DNA from: Halobacillus litoralis
GTDB lineage: Bacteria > Bacillota > Bacilli > Bacillales > Halobacillaceae
Length of the DNA: 64,000 nt
Assembly: GCF_009856355.1 (NCBI RefSeq)
Contig: NZ_WMEW01000002.1
Coordinates: forward strand, 124,001 to 188,000
Direction: 5' to 3'
Part shown: piece after piece, positions 8,549 to 16,808 of the stretch
Layout: each line of letters opens with the position of its first letter
Numbering within the stretch: position 1 is the first letter of the stretch
Notes under the pieces: model-generated
Databases searched by the model: none
What the model saw: only the letters and a program-made list of their open reading frames with translations
What the model was told of the DNA's origin: nothing
Program-made: the position numbers and the translations under genes

Positions 8549-8582
8549 AAGGCTGTCCAGGACACGTCCCGGACAGCCTCTG
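8549..8582 (-). terminator. Rho-independent terminator
   Basis: Minus-strand hairpin with arms AGGCTGTCC and GGACAGCCT followed by TATTTA, 20 bases after the polysaccharide deacetylase stop codon. Confidence 0.75.
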
Positions 8583-8601
8583 CGACCTCTCCGTTTCTTT
8601 T

Positions 8602-9345
8602 CTAACCGGAAAAGTCATCAATGATCTTATATTTCGGGTGCTTTTCAATCAATTCTGATACCGTTACAAATTGAAAGCCATCTTCTTTTAAAACGGGAAG
8701 AATGCGGTTCAATGCCTGAACCGTCTGAGATCTGTTTCCTCCGAAATCATGAAAAAGAATGATATCCCCGTTTTTTGAATGCTGGAGAACTGTATCTACA
8801 ATCCGATTCACTCCAGGGCTCTGCCAGTCTTTGGTATCCTGGTGCCAGGACCACATGACAACCATATAGCCCTCCTCACTGGCGGTGTCAACAATAATGT
8901 CGTTGTATACTCCTCCGGGTGGTCGGAACAATGTAGGAGGTTCGCCTGTAATCTCCTTGATGACTTCTGCCGTAAACCCTATTTCCTTTACGATTTCTTG
9001 TTTCGATATTCCAGTAAAGCTGGGATGATGGTACGTATGGTTGGCAATTTCATGGCCTTCCTCCACCATTTCCCTGATCAAATCCGGATGTTTCTGCGCC
9101 CGCGATCCGACGACAAAGAACGTCCCTTTTGCCCCGTGTTTCTTTAATACTTCCATAATTTCGGGTGTATACGTACCACTCGGTCCATCATCGAAGGTGA
9201 CGGCCACCCATTTGGTCTCTGTCGGCACTTCCCATATCGCCGTCCCTTTTTCTTCATAATAATGCCGGGGATGAGCATCCGTTGGGAGTGGAGAAAAACT
9301 TCCAATAAGCAGAATAAAAGCAGCAAACCCTGACGCGATTTTCAT
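8602..9345 (-). CDS. Secreted polysaccharide deacetylase (NodB/CE4 family)
   Basis: The product has a signal peptide (MKIASGFAAFILLIGSFSPL) and one NodB domain with all five CE4 motifs: TFDDGPS (metal and base aspartates), NHTYHHPS (metal histidines), RPPGG, the tryptophan region SWHQDTKDW, and ILFHD near the C-terminus. It should deacetylate N-acetylglucosamine or N-acetylmuramic acid residues outside the membrane, probably in peptidoglycan; similar enzymes (PdaA/PdaB group) act on spore cortex or vegetative wall, and the sequence does not decide between them. I prefer the ATG at 9345 after GGTGG; an in-frame ATG at 9357 is possible. Confidence 0.88.
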   Translation of the reverse strand: MKIASGFAAFILLIGSFSPLPTDAHPRHYYEEKGTAIWEVPTETKWVAVTFDDGPSGTYTPEIMEVLKKHGAKGTFFVVGSRAQKHPDLIREMVEEGHEIANHTYHHPSFTGISKQEIVKEIGFTAEVIKEITGEPPTLFRPPGGVYNDIIVDTASEEGYMVVMWSWHQDTKDWQSPGVNRIVDTVLQHSKNGDIILFHDFGGNRSQTVQALNRILPVLKEDGFQFVTVSELIEKHPKYKIIDDFSG

Positions 9346-9401
9346 CTCTGCCACCATTTCCTTTTTCCATTAGTGTGCAGAGCGTAAGTCATCTTATTCC
9401 A

Positions 9402-9436
9402 TAGAAAAAGCTCCCTTCTATGGAGAGAGCTCTTCC
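9402..9436 (-). terminator. Possible terminator
   Basis: Minus-strand hairpin with arms around AGCTCTC and GGGAGCT, followed by TTTTTC, just after the 96-residue membrane protein gene. The stem is imperfect. Confidence 0.5.
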
Positions 9437-9438
9437 GC

Positions 9439-9729
9439 TTATTGATCCGGTTTTAAAATGGTCCGCTGAAGAGGAACGCCTCCCATGGAAACATTCCGTT
9501 CAATAAAGACATAGCGGCTTCCATTGATTGTAAACACACCATTTCCTTCATAAAATGCTTCAAAGCCCCGGCTCTTCAGTTCAGCCAGAACAGCCTTGAT
9601 ATATTGATTGAAATCAACATACCGGTCATCCAAATCCATTTGGATATGCCCCTTCCGGTACCCCATAAGCCGGTTAAATAACATGTAAAAGCCGGCACCT
9701 GCGGCTAGTAAGACCATGAGTTGAATCAT
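9439..9729 (-). CDS. Small membrane-anchored protein of unknown function
   Basis: A 96-residue protein: one N-terminal membrane segment (LMVLLAAGAGFYMLFNRLMG) and a soluble tail of about 70 residues (VDFNQYIKAVLAELKSRGFE, later YVFIERNVSMGGV). An ATG at 9729 lies six bases after GGGAGGGG; an in-frame GTG at 9750 is worse placed. I do not recognise the family. It is a single-gene unit between the deacetylase and a pseudogene. Confidence 0.6.
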   Translation of the reverse strand: MIQLMVLLAAGAGFYMLFNRLMGYRKGHIQMDLDDRYVDFNQYIKAVLAELKSRGFEAFYEGNGVFTINGSRYVFIERNVSMGGVPLQRTILKPDQ

Positions 9730-9809
9730 TGGACACCCCTCCCTGTTCACCTTCTTCTATTCCATACGTAAAGGATGAGGGGGGCGTTTCAATCTATGTT
9801 TTTTTCTGC

Positions 9810-10245
9810 TTAATTCCGCTGTTTTGTCGGTGCCAGGTCAATTTCACGAATCGGTACAGACGATGGCTGCTGATATGCGCAATTGACAGCTTCAGTTACA
9901 ACTTCCGGCTGAAGTCCTCCACGAATAGAAGATTTCCAATCCTTGTACCCTTGTGCGATGCCATCGTCAGACTTATGTGATCGGAGTTCTAAACGGGATG
10001 CAGGCTGTTCTTCCGTCCATGAAAAAGCTGCATCTTAGGGACATTCTGCAGTCCCCAGTCGTAAATGATAAAGCCGATTGGTGTCGCAGCAGGAATTGTC
10101 CCATGAAATTTCCCGATGTTTATTCTGTCCAGGAAAGGGGCCACGGCGCTCGTTACCGGCTGTACACTCCTCCTGAATCCGGGGAAGCTGACACCGAATT
10201 CGGCTGTCGAATTCACGAAGATCATCGCCTATGGATGGAACATCT
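9810..10245 (-). pseudogene. Degraded short-chain dehydrogenase/reductase
   Basis: Two minus-strand frames carry separate parts of one SDR protein. Near 10180-10235 the sequence reads IFVNSTAEFGVSFPGF, the SDR segment holding the catalytic Ser (usually F-V-N-S-T-A-G). In another frame, 9810-10020 reads KSDDGIAQGYKDWKSS, then GLQPEVVTEAVNCAYQQP and IREIDLAPTKQ before a stop, the typical SDR C-terminus. The N-terminal NAD(P)-binding glycines and the Tyr-x-x-x-Lys motif are not found. Frameshifts and internal loss make this a decayed gene. This accounts for most of the interval 9751-10371, where I see no intact gene. Confidence 0.65.
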
Positions 10246-10265
10246 GACCTTTGCCCCTCTATAAA

Positions 10266-10314
10266 AAGACGCTTCTTTCCCAGCCGGAGTGACTGAAAAA
10301 GAAAGCGCCTTTGT
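10266..10314 (-). terminator. Possible terminator after the rhodanese-like gene
   Basis: Long imperfect inverted repeat: plus-strand AGACGCTTCTTTCCC pairs with GAAAGCGCC. It ends in a T-rich stretch on the minus strand. Confidence 0.4.
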
Positions 10315-10371
10315 TTCATTCCATAAAGGTCTTGGACCCTGGAGGGATTCAGATAAACGGGAAGCAGACAA

Positions 10372-10746
10372 TCAAGAGCCTGCCATACATGGAACCTTCG
10401 GACACTCCTCACATTCGCCGGCAAGAGCGTATCCTTCAACCGTAAATCCTTTTTTTCTAAGGACTTTTGCTGCCATATTTTTCTCAATCTCGTTCGTGGA
10501 GACCAACAGGAGCGGCAGATCCGGCAGTTCGCCGGCGTGCCGTTTTAAATAGGCCAGAGGCAGGCAGTACGCCTGAGGATACGGATCCTTATAGGAAATC
10601 TGGTAATCCCTTGTGTCCACCACTGCTCTGCCTGTGAAAGATTGATGGGGTGTCACAGGGACTTTATAAACCGACCGGGCCGGCCATATCCGATAGAGGA
10701 TGTGGTATAAAGCAGACATGATTAAAACGCTTATCACCACCATCAT
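10372..10746 (-). CDS. Membrane-anchored rhodanese-like protein lacking the catalytic cysteine
   Basis: A 124-residue protein with an N-terminal membrane segment (MVVISVLIMSALYHILYRIW) and a rhodanese-like fold: VVDTRDYQISY (the usual V-D-V-R strand), then PLLLVSTNEIEKNMAAKVLR and GFTVEGYALAGE. In active sulphurtransferases the loop after the LLLV strand begins with Cys; here it is VSTNEIEKN, so no thiol is present at that place. Two cysteines follow near the end (CEECPKVPC), which could be metal- or redox-active. AAAGGAGGG precedes the ATG. Binding or sensing is more likely than sulphur transfer. Confidence 0.65.
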   Translation of the reverse strand: MMVVISVLIMSALYHILYRIWPARSVYKVPVTPHQSFTGRAVVDTRDYQISYKDPYPQAYCLPLAYLKRHAGELPDLPLLLVSTNEIEKNMAAKVLRKKGFTVEGYALAGECEECPKVPCMAGS

Positions 10747-10819
10747 GCTTCGTCCCTCCTTTTCACTTCATTTTCTAACATCATTTTATACCCCCGTTGG
10801 TATAATTGTCAACGCAGAA

Positions 10820-10845
10820 AACCTCCCCGTCTCAACGGGGAGGTT
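10820..10845 (-). terminator. Rho-independent terminator of the acyl-CoA ligase
   Basis: Arms AACCTCCCCGT and ACGGGGAGGTT around CTCA, followed on the minus strand by TTTTC. Confidence 0.85.
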
Positions 10846-10849
10846 CTGA

Positions 10850-12424
10850 TTAATGAACCATCCGGCTGCGGCCTTTCCAGAATTCCCTCCGGATCGCCAC
10901 TTTTTGGATTTTCCCGGATGCAGTCTTCGGTAATTCTTCGATAAAGGAAATGCTCTTCGGTACTTTGAAATGAGCGAGTTTTTCGCGGCAGAAACGGACC
11001 ACTTCTTCTTCTGTGAGACTTTCGCCTTCTCTGAGAACAATACTCGCGTGCGGAACCTCCCCCCATTTTTCATGGGGAACCGCTACGACAGCGGCTTCCA
11101 ATATGGATGGATGGTCGTACAGCGTTCCTTCCACTTCGATGGAAGAGATGTTTTCCCCACCGCTGATGATGACATCCTTTTTTCTGTCTACGATTTCAAT
11201 ATAGCCCAGTTCATCCACAACAGCCATATCTCCCGTATACAGCCACCCATCACGAATGGCAGCTGCCGTTGCTTCTTCATTTTTGTAATAACCATCCATG
11301 ACATTATTGGACCGGGTAATTATTTCACCGATGGTCTTTCCATCATGTGGAACATGGCTGCCCTGTTCATCCACAACTTTGACCCGGCTGCCTATCATAC
11401 TATACCCTGCTTTCGCCTTCAAACGACAGCGTTCTTCCGCCTCTTTATCCACATCCATAGACTTGAGCTCAGATATCGTAATCAGTGGCGAGATTTCAGT
11501 CATGCCGTACACTTGAATGAACGTCCAGCCGAGATCCTCTTCCACTTTCCTCACAAAAGCCGGAGGAGGAGCCGACCCTGCAATAACGACGCGTACATCC
11601 TGATGAATCTGTGGACCGGCGGATTCATATGCCTCGATCACCATGTTCAACACCGTGGGAGCCATATGTAATACACTCACCTGATGCTTCTCCACCTTAT
11701 CAATGATGACGGATGGTTCGGTTTTTCGAAGCATCACCTGGGTCGCTCCATTTGCTGTGTAGTAAAACGGAGATCCCCATCCGTTCACATGGAACATCGG
11801 AAGTACATGAAGCAGCGTATCCTGATCCGACACACGTAAATGATGCATCGAGGATAGAGCATGCAGATAGTTTGATCGGTGGCTCAGGATAACGCCTTTG
11901 GGATCCCCCGTCGTTCCGCTCGTATACAACAAGGAAGCAGGGTCCGTTTCCTCTACTTCGACTCTTGAAAATGGATCTCGGGAAAAGGAGTGAAGCCATT
12001 GTTCATAGCCCTGGTCAGAAGGATCTCCATGAACAATCACGTGCTCCAGGAACGGGAGATCATCGACAATGTTTTCCACTAAAGGATACAGCGCTGCATC
12101 TACAAGCAGAACTTTACTTTCACTATGTGTCAAAATAAACTGATAATCTTCCGGCTGTAACCGGGTATTCAAAGGTGTCATGACAGCTCCAAGCTGAAAG
12201 ACTCCGTAGAACCCTTCCAGCATTTCTGTTGAATTGGGGGCCAGATATGCCACTTTGTCCCCTTTCCCAACGCCAAGGGACTGCAGGCCTCGGGAAAGCC
12301 TGTTGACCCTGTGATTCAACTGATTGTAGGTTAATGAAAATGTGTCATCTATGATGGCTGTCTTTTCTCCATATAATTCTACTGCACGATCAAGGAAATC
12401 TGTTAAGACTAAAGGTACATGCAT
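10850..12424 (-). CDS. Fatty-acid/acyl-CoA ligase (AMP-forming)
   Basis: A 524-residue ANL-superfamily enzyme that activates a carboxylic acid as acyl-AMP and then acyl-CoA. Visible motifs are the P-loop LLYTSGTTGDPKGV (near residue 166), the A5 motif QVYGMTEISP (near 302), the A7 motif YTGDMAV with DRKKDVIISGGENISS (near 410-425), and the C-terminal lysine motif LPKTASGKIQK. Length fits medium/long-chain ligases. GAGGAGGG precedes the ATG, and a cre-like site lies just upstream. The glycolipid-binding protein gene is next upstream on the same strand, 87 bases away. Chain length preference is not predictable. Confidence 0.9.
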   Translation of the reverse strand: MHVPLVLTDFLDRAVELYGEKTAIIDDTFSLTYNQLNHRVNRLSRGLQSLGVGKGDKVAYLAPNSTEMLEGFYGVFQLGAVMTPLNTRLQPEDYQFILTHSESKVLLVDAALYPLVENIVDDLPFLEHVIVHGDPSDQGYEQWLHSFSRDPFSRVEVEETDPASLLYTSGTTGDPKGVILSHRSNYLHALSSMHHLRVSDQDTLLHVLPMFHVNGWGSPFYYTANGATQVMLRKTEPSVIIDKVEKHQVSVLHMAPTVLNMVIEAYESAGPQIHQDVRVVIAGSAPPPAFVRKVEEDLGWTFIQVYGMTEISPLITISELKSMDVDKEAEERCRLKAKAGYSMIGSRVKVVDEQGSHVPHDGKTIGEIITRSNNVMDGYYKNEEATAAAIRDGWLYTGDMAVVDELGYIEIVDRKKDVIISGGENISSIEVEGTLYDHPSILEAAVVAVPHEKWGEVPHASIVLREGESLTEEEVVRFCREKLAHFKVPKSISFIEELPKTASGKIQKVAIRREFWKGRSRMVH

Positions 12425-12440
12425 GCCTACACCCTCCTCA

Positions 12441-12454
12441 TTTAAGCGCTTACA
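12441..12454 (-). promoter_or_regulatory. cre-like CcpA site before the acyl-CoA ligase
   Basis: The minus strand reads TGTAAGCGCTTAAA, 13 of 14 matches to the cre consensus (TGWAANCGNTNWCA). It ends 17 bases upstream of the start codon, a position expected to block transcription when preferred carbon sources are present. Confidence 0.6.
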
Positions 12455-12511
12455 ATAATAGCCGGGGAAATTTCTTCAACCGGCCGTTTATTCTTTCTCG
12501 ACAAGCTTCGG

Positions 12512-13144
12512 TCAGGTTGGAAGCTTTCCACCTGATTTTCCTTCCGAAGCCAGAAATACCGGTGATCCATTAAATACGCCTGTATAAGCTGAATGTCCCT
12601 GACGGTAAAAAAAGCCCGGATACTCGACAACCCACCCGTTTTGGTCTACGACCAGCGCGGTTTCAAAATTTCGGCACCTGTACTGAAAGATCCGGCAGCC
12701 ATCAGAGTCCCCTAAATACGTGTACGTCTGCAGGATCGGCATGACTTCACGACTTAGCGGCTGCACAGAAACCATTTTAAATGTCCTTTTCTCTCCTATC
12801 ATCCATGAAACCCGGTTGATTGGAAGCGAATTGGTTAAAGGGGTGAGGGACAAGTCAATATTAGACGCTCCATCCAGCGCTTCCACGTAACGGCCGTCCA
12901 CCCACCACTTGTCCTCTTTAACAGTTTCAATGACAAAAGGGTCTTTTTCCTCATTGATGAAAACCTTCAGCTTTTTTGTTTTCCAATCAGGGCCGAGTCT
13001 TAAAACATAAGACACCCGGTGGGGACTGTTGTCACTGATCAACAAAACGGTTCCGTTCACTTCCATGCCGTCCGGCCGTCCGTTAATGGTTACATATTCC
13101 GATCCGGCGGCGTCAAGATGATCCCACATGATCCGCTGCAGCAA
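12512..13144 (-). CDS. Putative glycolipid-binding domain protein (PF06475 type)
   Basis: A 210-residue soluble protein with no signal peptide. The pattern WDHLDAAGSEYVTI, GMEVNGTVLLISDNSPHRVS, YVLRLGPDWKTKKLKVF, DLSLTPLTNSLPINRV and WVVEYPGFF is that of the PA1994-like family, a split beta-barrel whose Pfam name is putative glycolipid-binding. The biochemical role is not established for any member I know. The start is a TTG eight bases after AAGGAGG; an ATG five codons on lacks such spacing. It lies upstream of, and in line with, the acyl-CoA ligase. Confidence 0.7.
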   Translation of the reverse strand: MLQRIMWDHLDAAGSEYVTINGRPDGMEVNGTVLLISDNSPHRVSYVLRLGPDWKTKKLKVFINEEKDPFVIETVKEDKWWVDGRYVEALDGASNIDLSLTPLTNSLPINRVSWMIGEKRTFKMVSVQPLSREVMPILQTYTYLGDSDGCRIFQYRCRNFETALVVDQNGWVVEYPGFFYRQGHSAYTGVFNGSPVFLASEGKSGGKLPT

Positions 13145-13332
13145 TAGGATTTCCTCCTTTTTTATATCATCGGCTATCGGACAAACTTCCCCCTTCCATT
13201 CCCTTATTTTAGAAGAATTCGTTGAGATACAGCGATATTCCTTCCTTGTTTTACATACGGTTTAAATTCCTGCATACACTAGAAAAATCATGAAAACCTG
13301 AAAATAGATTTGCATATGGGAGGGGGGGTACG

Positions 13333-14433
13333 GTGAAATTCCGGTCTGATGCAGGGGTATTAAAAAAGCAGTTAAAAAACGCCTTAAAACCAGGTGACAC
13401 ACCGCCGATTCATAAAGAAGAGGAAAGAATGCTGGAGGACATTAAAAATAAGACCAAAAAAGCCAACCGGAACAATGTTACCCGTACGAAAGCCTATATG
13501 GATTTCTTTCTCATCCACCCCGAAATCCATTGGGCTCTGCTTGCCCATTTAGTTTCAAGAAATGCCGGATGGAATATGACCGATTTGAAGGGGTCTTATC
13601 TTCCTAAGCTGCTGACAGCAAAAGAAGCGGTTGATTTCTATGTATTTCTGGAACGCGGCAACTGGCTCATCTTTCAGGATGCCTACCCTCAACTGCTTCT
13701 CTATGAATACAGCAGGAAACAGGGGGCACCTCTTTGGCACCTCTTACCCTTTCTTCATGTATCTGCCTTCATGCGTCCCTTTTGGGAGCGTTTTTGGGAA
13801 AGCGGCCGCAGCGAAGAAATCACTAAAGCCCTGATTGTCAATGAACAGCATTATATCGAAAATCGTGTTCTTAACAACTCCCTTTATATGCAGACAGTAA
13901 TGGATAAAATGATGTTCAAGCTTCAGGAACTGCTGTCCATGAACCATATCCTTTTCCCTTACCTGACGCCTGTGCAAAAACGAATAAAACTGACAGGTGG
14001 AACGGTCCACCATTTCACTTCCGTAAATAAACGCGTCTCCTTGGGACGTTCCCTCTATGACCTGCTCTATTCCATAGAGTCCCGGCTTGAATCCATCATT
14101 CTATGGGCGGAATCCCGGCCTCATACCGGCTCAAGAGCTGATTACTGGCCCGAGTTATTCTTTATGGAAGGGGATGGTTCAACACCTGTACCTTCTCCAA
14201 GTCCATGCAGAGGATTTGGGAGAAACAAACTTTTCAGTCCGGCCCTGTCAATGGCCTGGGATGACTGGGTCCATCCTTCTGCGGAAGAAGGAGACTGGTT
14301 TACCGATTGTCATGTGCTTCGTCTGCTGAAAAAAAAGCCGGAAAAATTTTCAGGAGACATCGAAGGTCCCTGCTGCCGGTCTCTTGAGGAAATCCAGGCA
14401 GCTATTCAAGCGAAACAAACGTTTTTTTCATAG
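13333..14433 (+). CDS. DUF2515 family protein, YppC-like
   Basis: A 366-residue protein matching DUF2515, known from B. subtilis YppC. Characteristic segments are NRNNVTRTKAYMDFFLIHPE, IHWALLAHLVSRNAGWNMTD, LERGNWLIFQDAYPQLLLYE and, later, HYIENRVL. No signal peptide or membrane segment is evident and the function is unknown. The start is a GTG following AGGGGGGG. It is a single-gene unit, convergent with the methyltransferase, and ends in a strong hairpin. Confidence 0.82.
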   Translation: MKFRSDAGVLKKQLKNALKPGDTPPIHKEEERMLEDIKNKTKKANRNNVTRTKAYMDFFLIHPEIHWALLAHLVSRNAGWNMTDLKGSYLPKLLTAKEAVDFYVFLERGNWLIFQDAYPQLLLYEYSRKQGAPLWHLLPFLHVSAFMRPFWERFWESGRSEEITKALIVNEQHYIENRVLNNSLYMQTVMDKMMFKLQELLSMNHILFPYLTPVQKRIKLTGGTVHHFTSVNKRVSLGRSLYDLLYSIESRLESIILWAESRPHTGSRADYWPELFFMEGDGSTPVPSPSPCRGFGRNKLFSPALSMAWDDWVHPSAEEGDWFTDCHVLRLLKKKPEKFSGDIEGPCCRSLEEIQAAIQAKQTFFS

Positions 14434-14442
14434 AGCGCTGCA

Positions 14443-14486
14443 CAAAAAACCGTCCAGCTTCATAAATGGAGCTGAACGGTTTTTAT
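14443..14486 (+). terminator. Bidirectional terminator
   Basis: Arms AAAAACCGTCCAGCT and AGCTGAACGGTTTTT around CATAAATGG lie between the convergent DUF2515 and methyltransferase genes, with A and T runs on both sides. Confidence 0.85.
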
Positions 14487-14508
14487 GTGATCACAACCCC
14501 CACACCTT

Positions 14509-15261
14509 TCAGGCTTTCACCGCCCTTGTCGCAACCATCGTCTTTATGTACTTGTCGATTGTCCGCCCGTTTCCAAAATCATCTTCGTAAAAACCGGTAA
14601 TCATCAGTCCGGCTTCAATCTGTCCTTGAATCTGATCTTCAAGCGTGTGTCCAAACTCTACAGCCTCGTTCTCTTCAAAAGCATCTTCCAGTCCTGAATA
14701 GGGAATCGTATGAGCCACGTCAAGCTTTCCTTCCTCTTCTTTCTGGTCATCAAACAGGTAAAGAACCGGGTTCATAAATCCGGCAATCAACGTACCTTTT
14801 CTTTTCAATACCCGGGAAGCTTCTTTCCATACCGGCCGGACATTTTCCACAAATACGTTGGAGACCGGGTGAACAATGATATCAAAGGTTTCATCTTCAA
14901 AAACGGACAAGTCAGTCATGTCCCCTTGAACGATTCTAAGGGAAAGCCCTTCCCTTTCACTTACCTTTCTATCCTGTTCCAATTGGGCTGCGGATAAATC
15001 GAAAACCGTGACGTCAGCTCCGGCGGCTGCGAGTACTGGTCCCTGCTGTCCGCCACCAGCAGCCAGACACAGCACTTTCAATGCACTGACAGACTTCGGA
15101 AACCAATGTCCAGGCACCTTCCTTCCCGCAGTTACCCCGACTGCCCAATCACCAGCAGAAGCCTTCTGAATGACTTCTGCATCGACCGCTCTCGTATAGC
15201 GGGCATGATCCTTGACTTTTCGATCCCAGGCTTTTTCGTTGTGCTTTCGAATGTTCGTCAT
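14509..15261 (-). CDS. Class I SAM-dependent methyltransferase
   Basis: A 250-residue Rossmann-fold methyltransferase. Motif I is VLCLAAGGGQQGPVLAAAG, followed by VTVFDLSAAQLEQDR (acidic residue for SAM ribose), RIVQGDMTDLSVFEDETFDI, and the post-motif VHPVSNVFVEN. The substrate is unknown. I place the start at an ATG (15261) seven bases after AAGGGGG; the frame stays open further upstream without a ribosome site. The upstream PH-like membrane gene ends 16 bases before this start, so the two are probably one transcript. Confidence 0.88.
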   Translation of the reverse strand: MTNIRKHNEKAWDRKVKDHARYTRAVDAEVIQKASAGDWAVGVTAGRKVPGHWFPKSVSALKVLCLAAGGGQQGPVLAAAGADVTVFDLSAAQLEQDRKVSEREGLSLRIVQGDMTDLSVFEDETFDIIVHPVSNVFVENVRPVWKEASRVLKRKGTLIAGFMNPVLYLFDDQKEEEGKLDVAHTIPYSGLEDAFEENEAVEFGHTLEDQIQGQIEAGLMITGFYEDDFGNGRTIDKYIKTMVATRAVKA

Positions 15262-15277
15262 TCGTTTTCCCCCTTTT

Positions 15278-15706
15278 CTATTGGATGGACCTGCCCCAGT
15301 GCTTTTCAATTTCCGAGAACAGAGACTGTTGGTCTTCCACCGATAAGTACCCCATATAAAGTTCTTTTGAGTGGTCCGATTTCCTTTTTATAATCAAGAC
15401 ATCCTTTACTTTTGTTATTCTAATGATGTCATTAAATGGCAGGTCGAGATATCCGCCTCCCAGTCCTCTATGGATCGTTAATCCATTCTTACGCACGAAT
15501 GTATAGGTACGTGTTTTCATAGTCAGCACATACCAGACCGCTCCCCCACTGATGAGGACACCTGCAGGGAGCGTGTAAAGGAGAGAACGGTTCCCCGTCA
15601 GGAGTGCGGTTACCACTGTCACAACGCTGCAGACAATGAGGACAAAAGCGGCCCGGGCCGCTTTTTTCTTTCTTAAGGTGCTGCTGTACGTGTAGGCTGC
15701 GACCAT
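15278..15706 (-). CDS. Two-helix membrane protein with a PH-like domain
   Basis: A 142-residue protein. Two membrane segments (AFVLIVCSVVTVVTALLTG and YTLPAGVLISGGAVWYVLTM) are followed by a soluble beta-rich domain (TYTFVRKNGLTIHRG, YLDLPFNDIIRITKVKDVL, LYMGYLSVEDQQSLF). That arrangement resembles bacterial PH-domain proteins such as the SunI/YnzG type, but I cannot assign a family firmly. AGGAGGAG before the ATG at 15706 decides the start. It lies upstream of the methyltransferase. Confidence 0.6.
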   Translation of the reverse strand: MVAAYTYSSTLRKKKAARAAFVLIVCSVVTVVTALLTGNRSLLYTLPAGVLISGGAVWYVLTMKTRTYTFVRKNGLTIHRGLGGGYLDLPFNDIIRITKVKDVLIIKRKSDHSKELYMGYLSVEDQQSLFSEIEKHWGRSIQ

Positions 15707-15807
15707 GTTTTCTCCTCCTCTTTCACTTCCTCCCTGTTCTACGGATCTCCCTCTGCATATGTTTCGTTTTTTGGAAAATCGCGCCATCATTTACTTTTTT
15801 ATTCCCC

Positions 15808-15864
15808 TTGACGGTAAACCGACCGGTATGGTTATATTGAATAAGAATATACCGATCGGTTTAC
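15808..15864 (+). promoter_or_regulatory. Promoter with two TetR-type operators for the EamA-TetR operon
   Basis: TTGACG (15808-15813) and TTATAT/GTTATA (from 15831) form the promoter. GTAAACCGACCGGTAT (15814-15829) fills the spacer, and its inverted copy ATACCGATCGGTTTAC (15849-15864) covers the likely transcription start; the copies differ at one base. Each centres on ACCGAYCGGT. This layout is expected for repression by the co-transcribed TetR protein. Confidence 0.75.
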
Positions 15865-15884
15865 TTTCAGAAGGGTGATGCTTC

Positions 15885-16808
15885 ATGAATAAAAAATTGA
15901 ACGTACTGGCCGCAACAGGATTTATAATTATGTGGAGCTCAGGGTTTATCGGAGCGAGGCTCGGGACCGATGAGGCAGCTTCTATGACGGTGTTGATGTG
16001 GCGTTTTATAACGGCTGCTGCTATTTTAGGAATCTGGTGGTTATGGAAGCGGCGCACCCGTTTGAGTCCTAAAAGTGTGATGACTCAAGTGTTGATCGGT
16101 CTGCTGGCTCAGGGAGGATACTTATACTGTGTATTCCTTTCCGTTGAACAGGGGGTTTCAGCGGGGACTTCTAATTTAATAACGACGCTGCAGCCTATAG
16201 CAGCAGCTCTGCTCGCGGGACCTGTTTTAAAGGAAGTGACATCCCGTAAACAGTGGATCGGGTTATTCATCGGTATCACAGGCGTACTGTTCGTCGTTTA
16301 CGGTGATCTTGGGAAAACGTCAGACGTACCGCTATGGGCATATGGATTGTCATTTGCAGCTATGATTGCTCTTGTTATCGCAACATTATTTGAAAAAACG
16401 ATCAAACACCCCTTGTCATTAATGGATGCGCTCCCGATTCAAACAGCCGTGACTGCTGTTTTCTTTACAGCTGTTGGAATAGCATCAGACAAGGCTGCAC
16501 CCCCGGCTGCCTTTGATTTCTGGTTCGCCATTGGCTGGGTCGCCGGTTTGTCCACGATTGGAGGATACGGCTTTTACTGGTTGAACTTAAAAATCGGCAG
16601 TGTCACACGAGTCAGCAGTCTCCTGTATTTAACACCACCAGTGACGATGATCTGGGCTTATTTTATGTTTGGAGATACAATTGGTTTCTTAACCATCTCA
16701 GGAATGATAATATGTTTCCTAGGTGTATGGGTCATTCAAAAAGCAGAAGCCGGTCCTTGTGAGACCGATCCGTACAACCAGATAGATGGAGGTGGCGTGC
16801 GTGGGTGA
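15885..16808 (+). CDS. EamA/DMT family transporter
   Basis: A 307-residue protein with about ten hydrophobic segments in two EamA repeats. Signatures are FIIMWSSGFIGARLG at the N-terminus, TSNLITTLQPIAAALLAGPVLKE ending the first repeat, and VSSLLYLTPPVTMIWAYFMFGD in the second. Members export or import amino acids, nucleobases and other metabolites; the substrate is not evident. The stop overlaps the downstream TetR gene, and two operators lie upstream, so it is probably induced by a ligand of that regulator, perhaps its own substrate. Confidence 0.9.
   Translation: MNKKLNVLAATGFIIMWSSGFIGARLGTDEAASMTVLMWRFITAAAILGIWWLWKRRTRLSPKSVMTQVLIGLLAQGGYLYCVFLSVEQGVSAGTSNLITTLQPIAAALLAGPVLKEVTSRKQWIGLFIGITGVLFVVYGDLGKTSDVPLWAYGLSFAAMIALVIATLFEKTIKHPLSLMDALPIQTAVTAVFFTAVGIASDKAAPPAAFDFWFAIGWVAGLSTIGGYGFYWLNLKIGSVTRVSSLLYLTPPVTMIWAYFMFGDTIGFLTISGMIICFLGVWVIQKAEAGPCETDPYNQIDGGGVRG

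Noticed and set aside
10035..10487. Open frame of 150 codons on the minus strand
   Set aside because: Overlaps the rhodanese-like gene in another frame and the SDR pseudogene; no ribosome site and nonsense-like composition.
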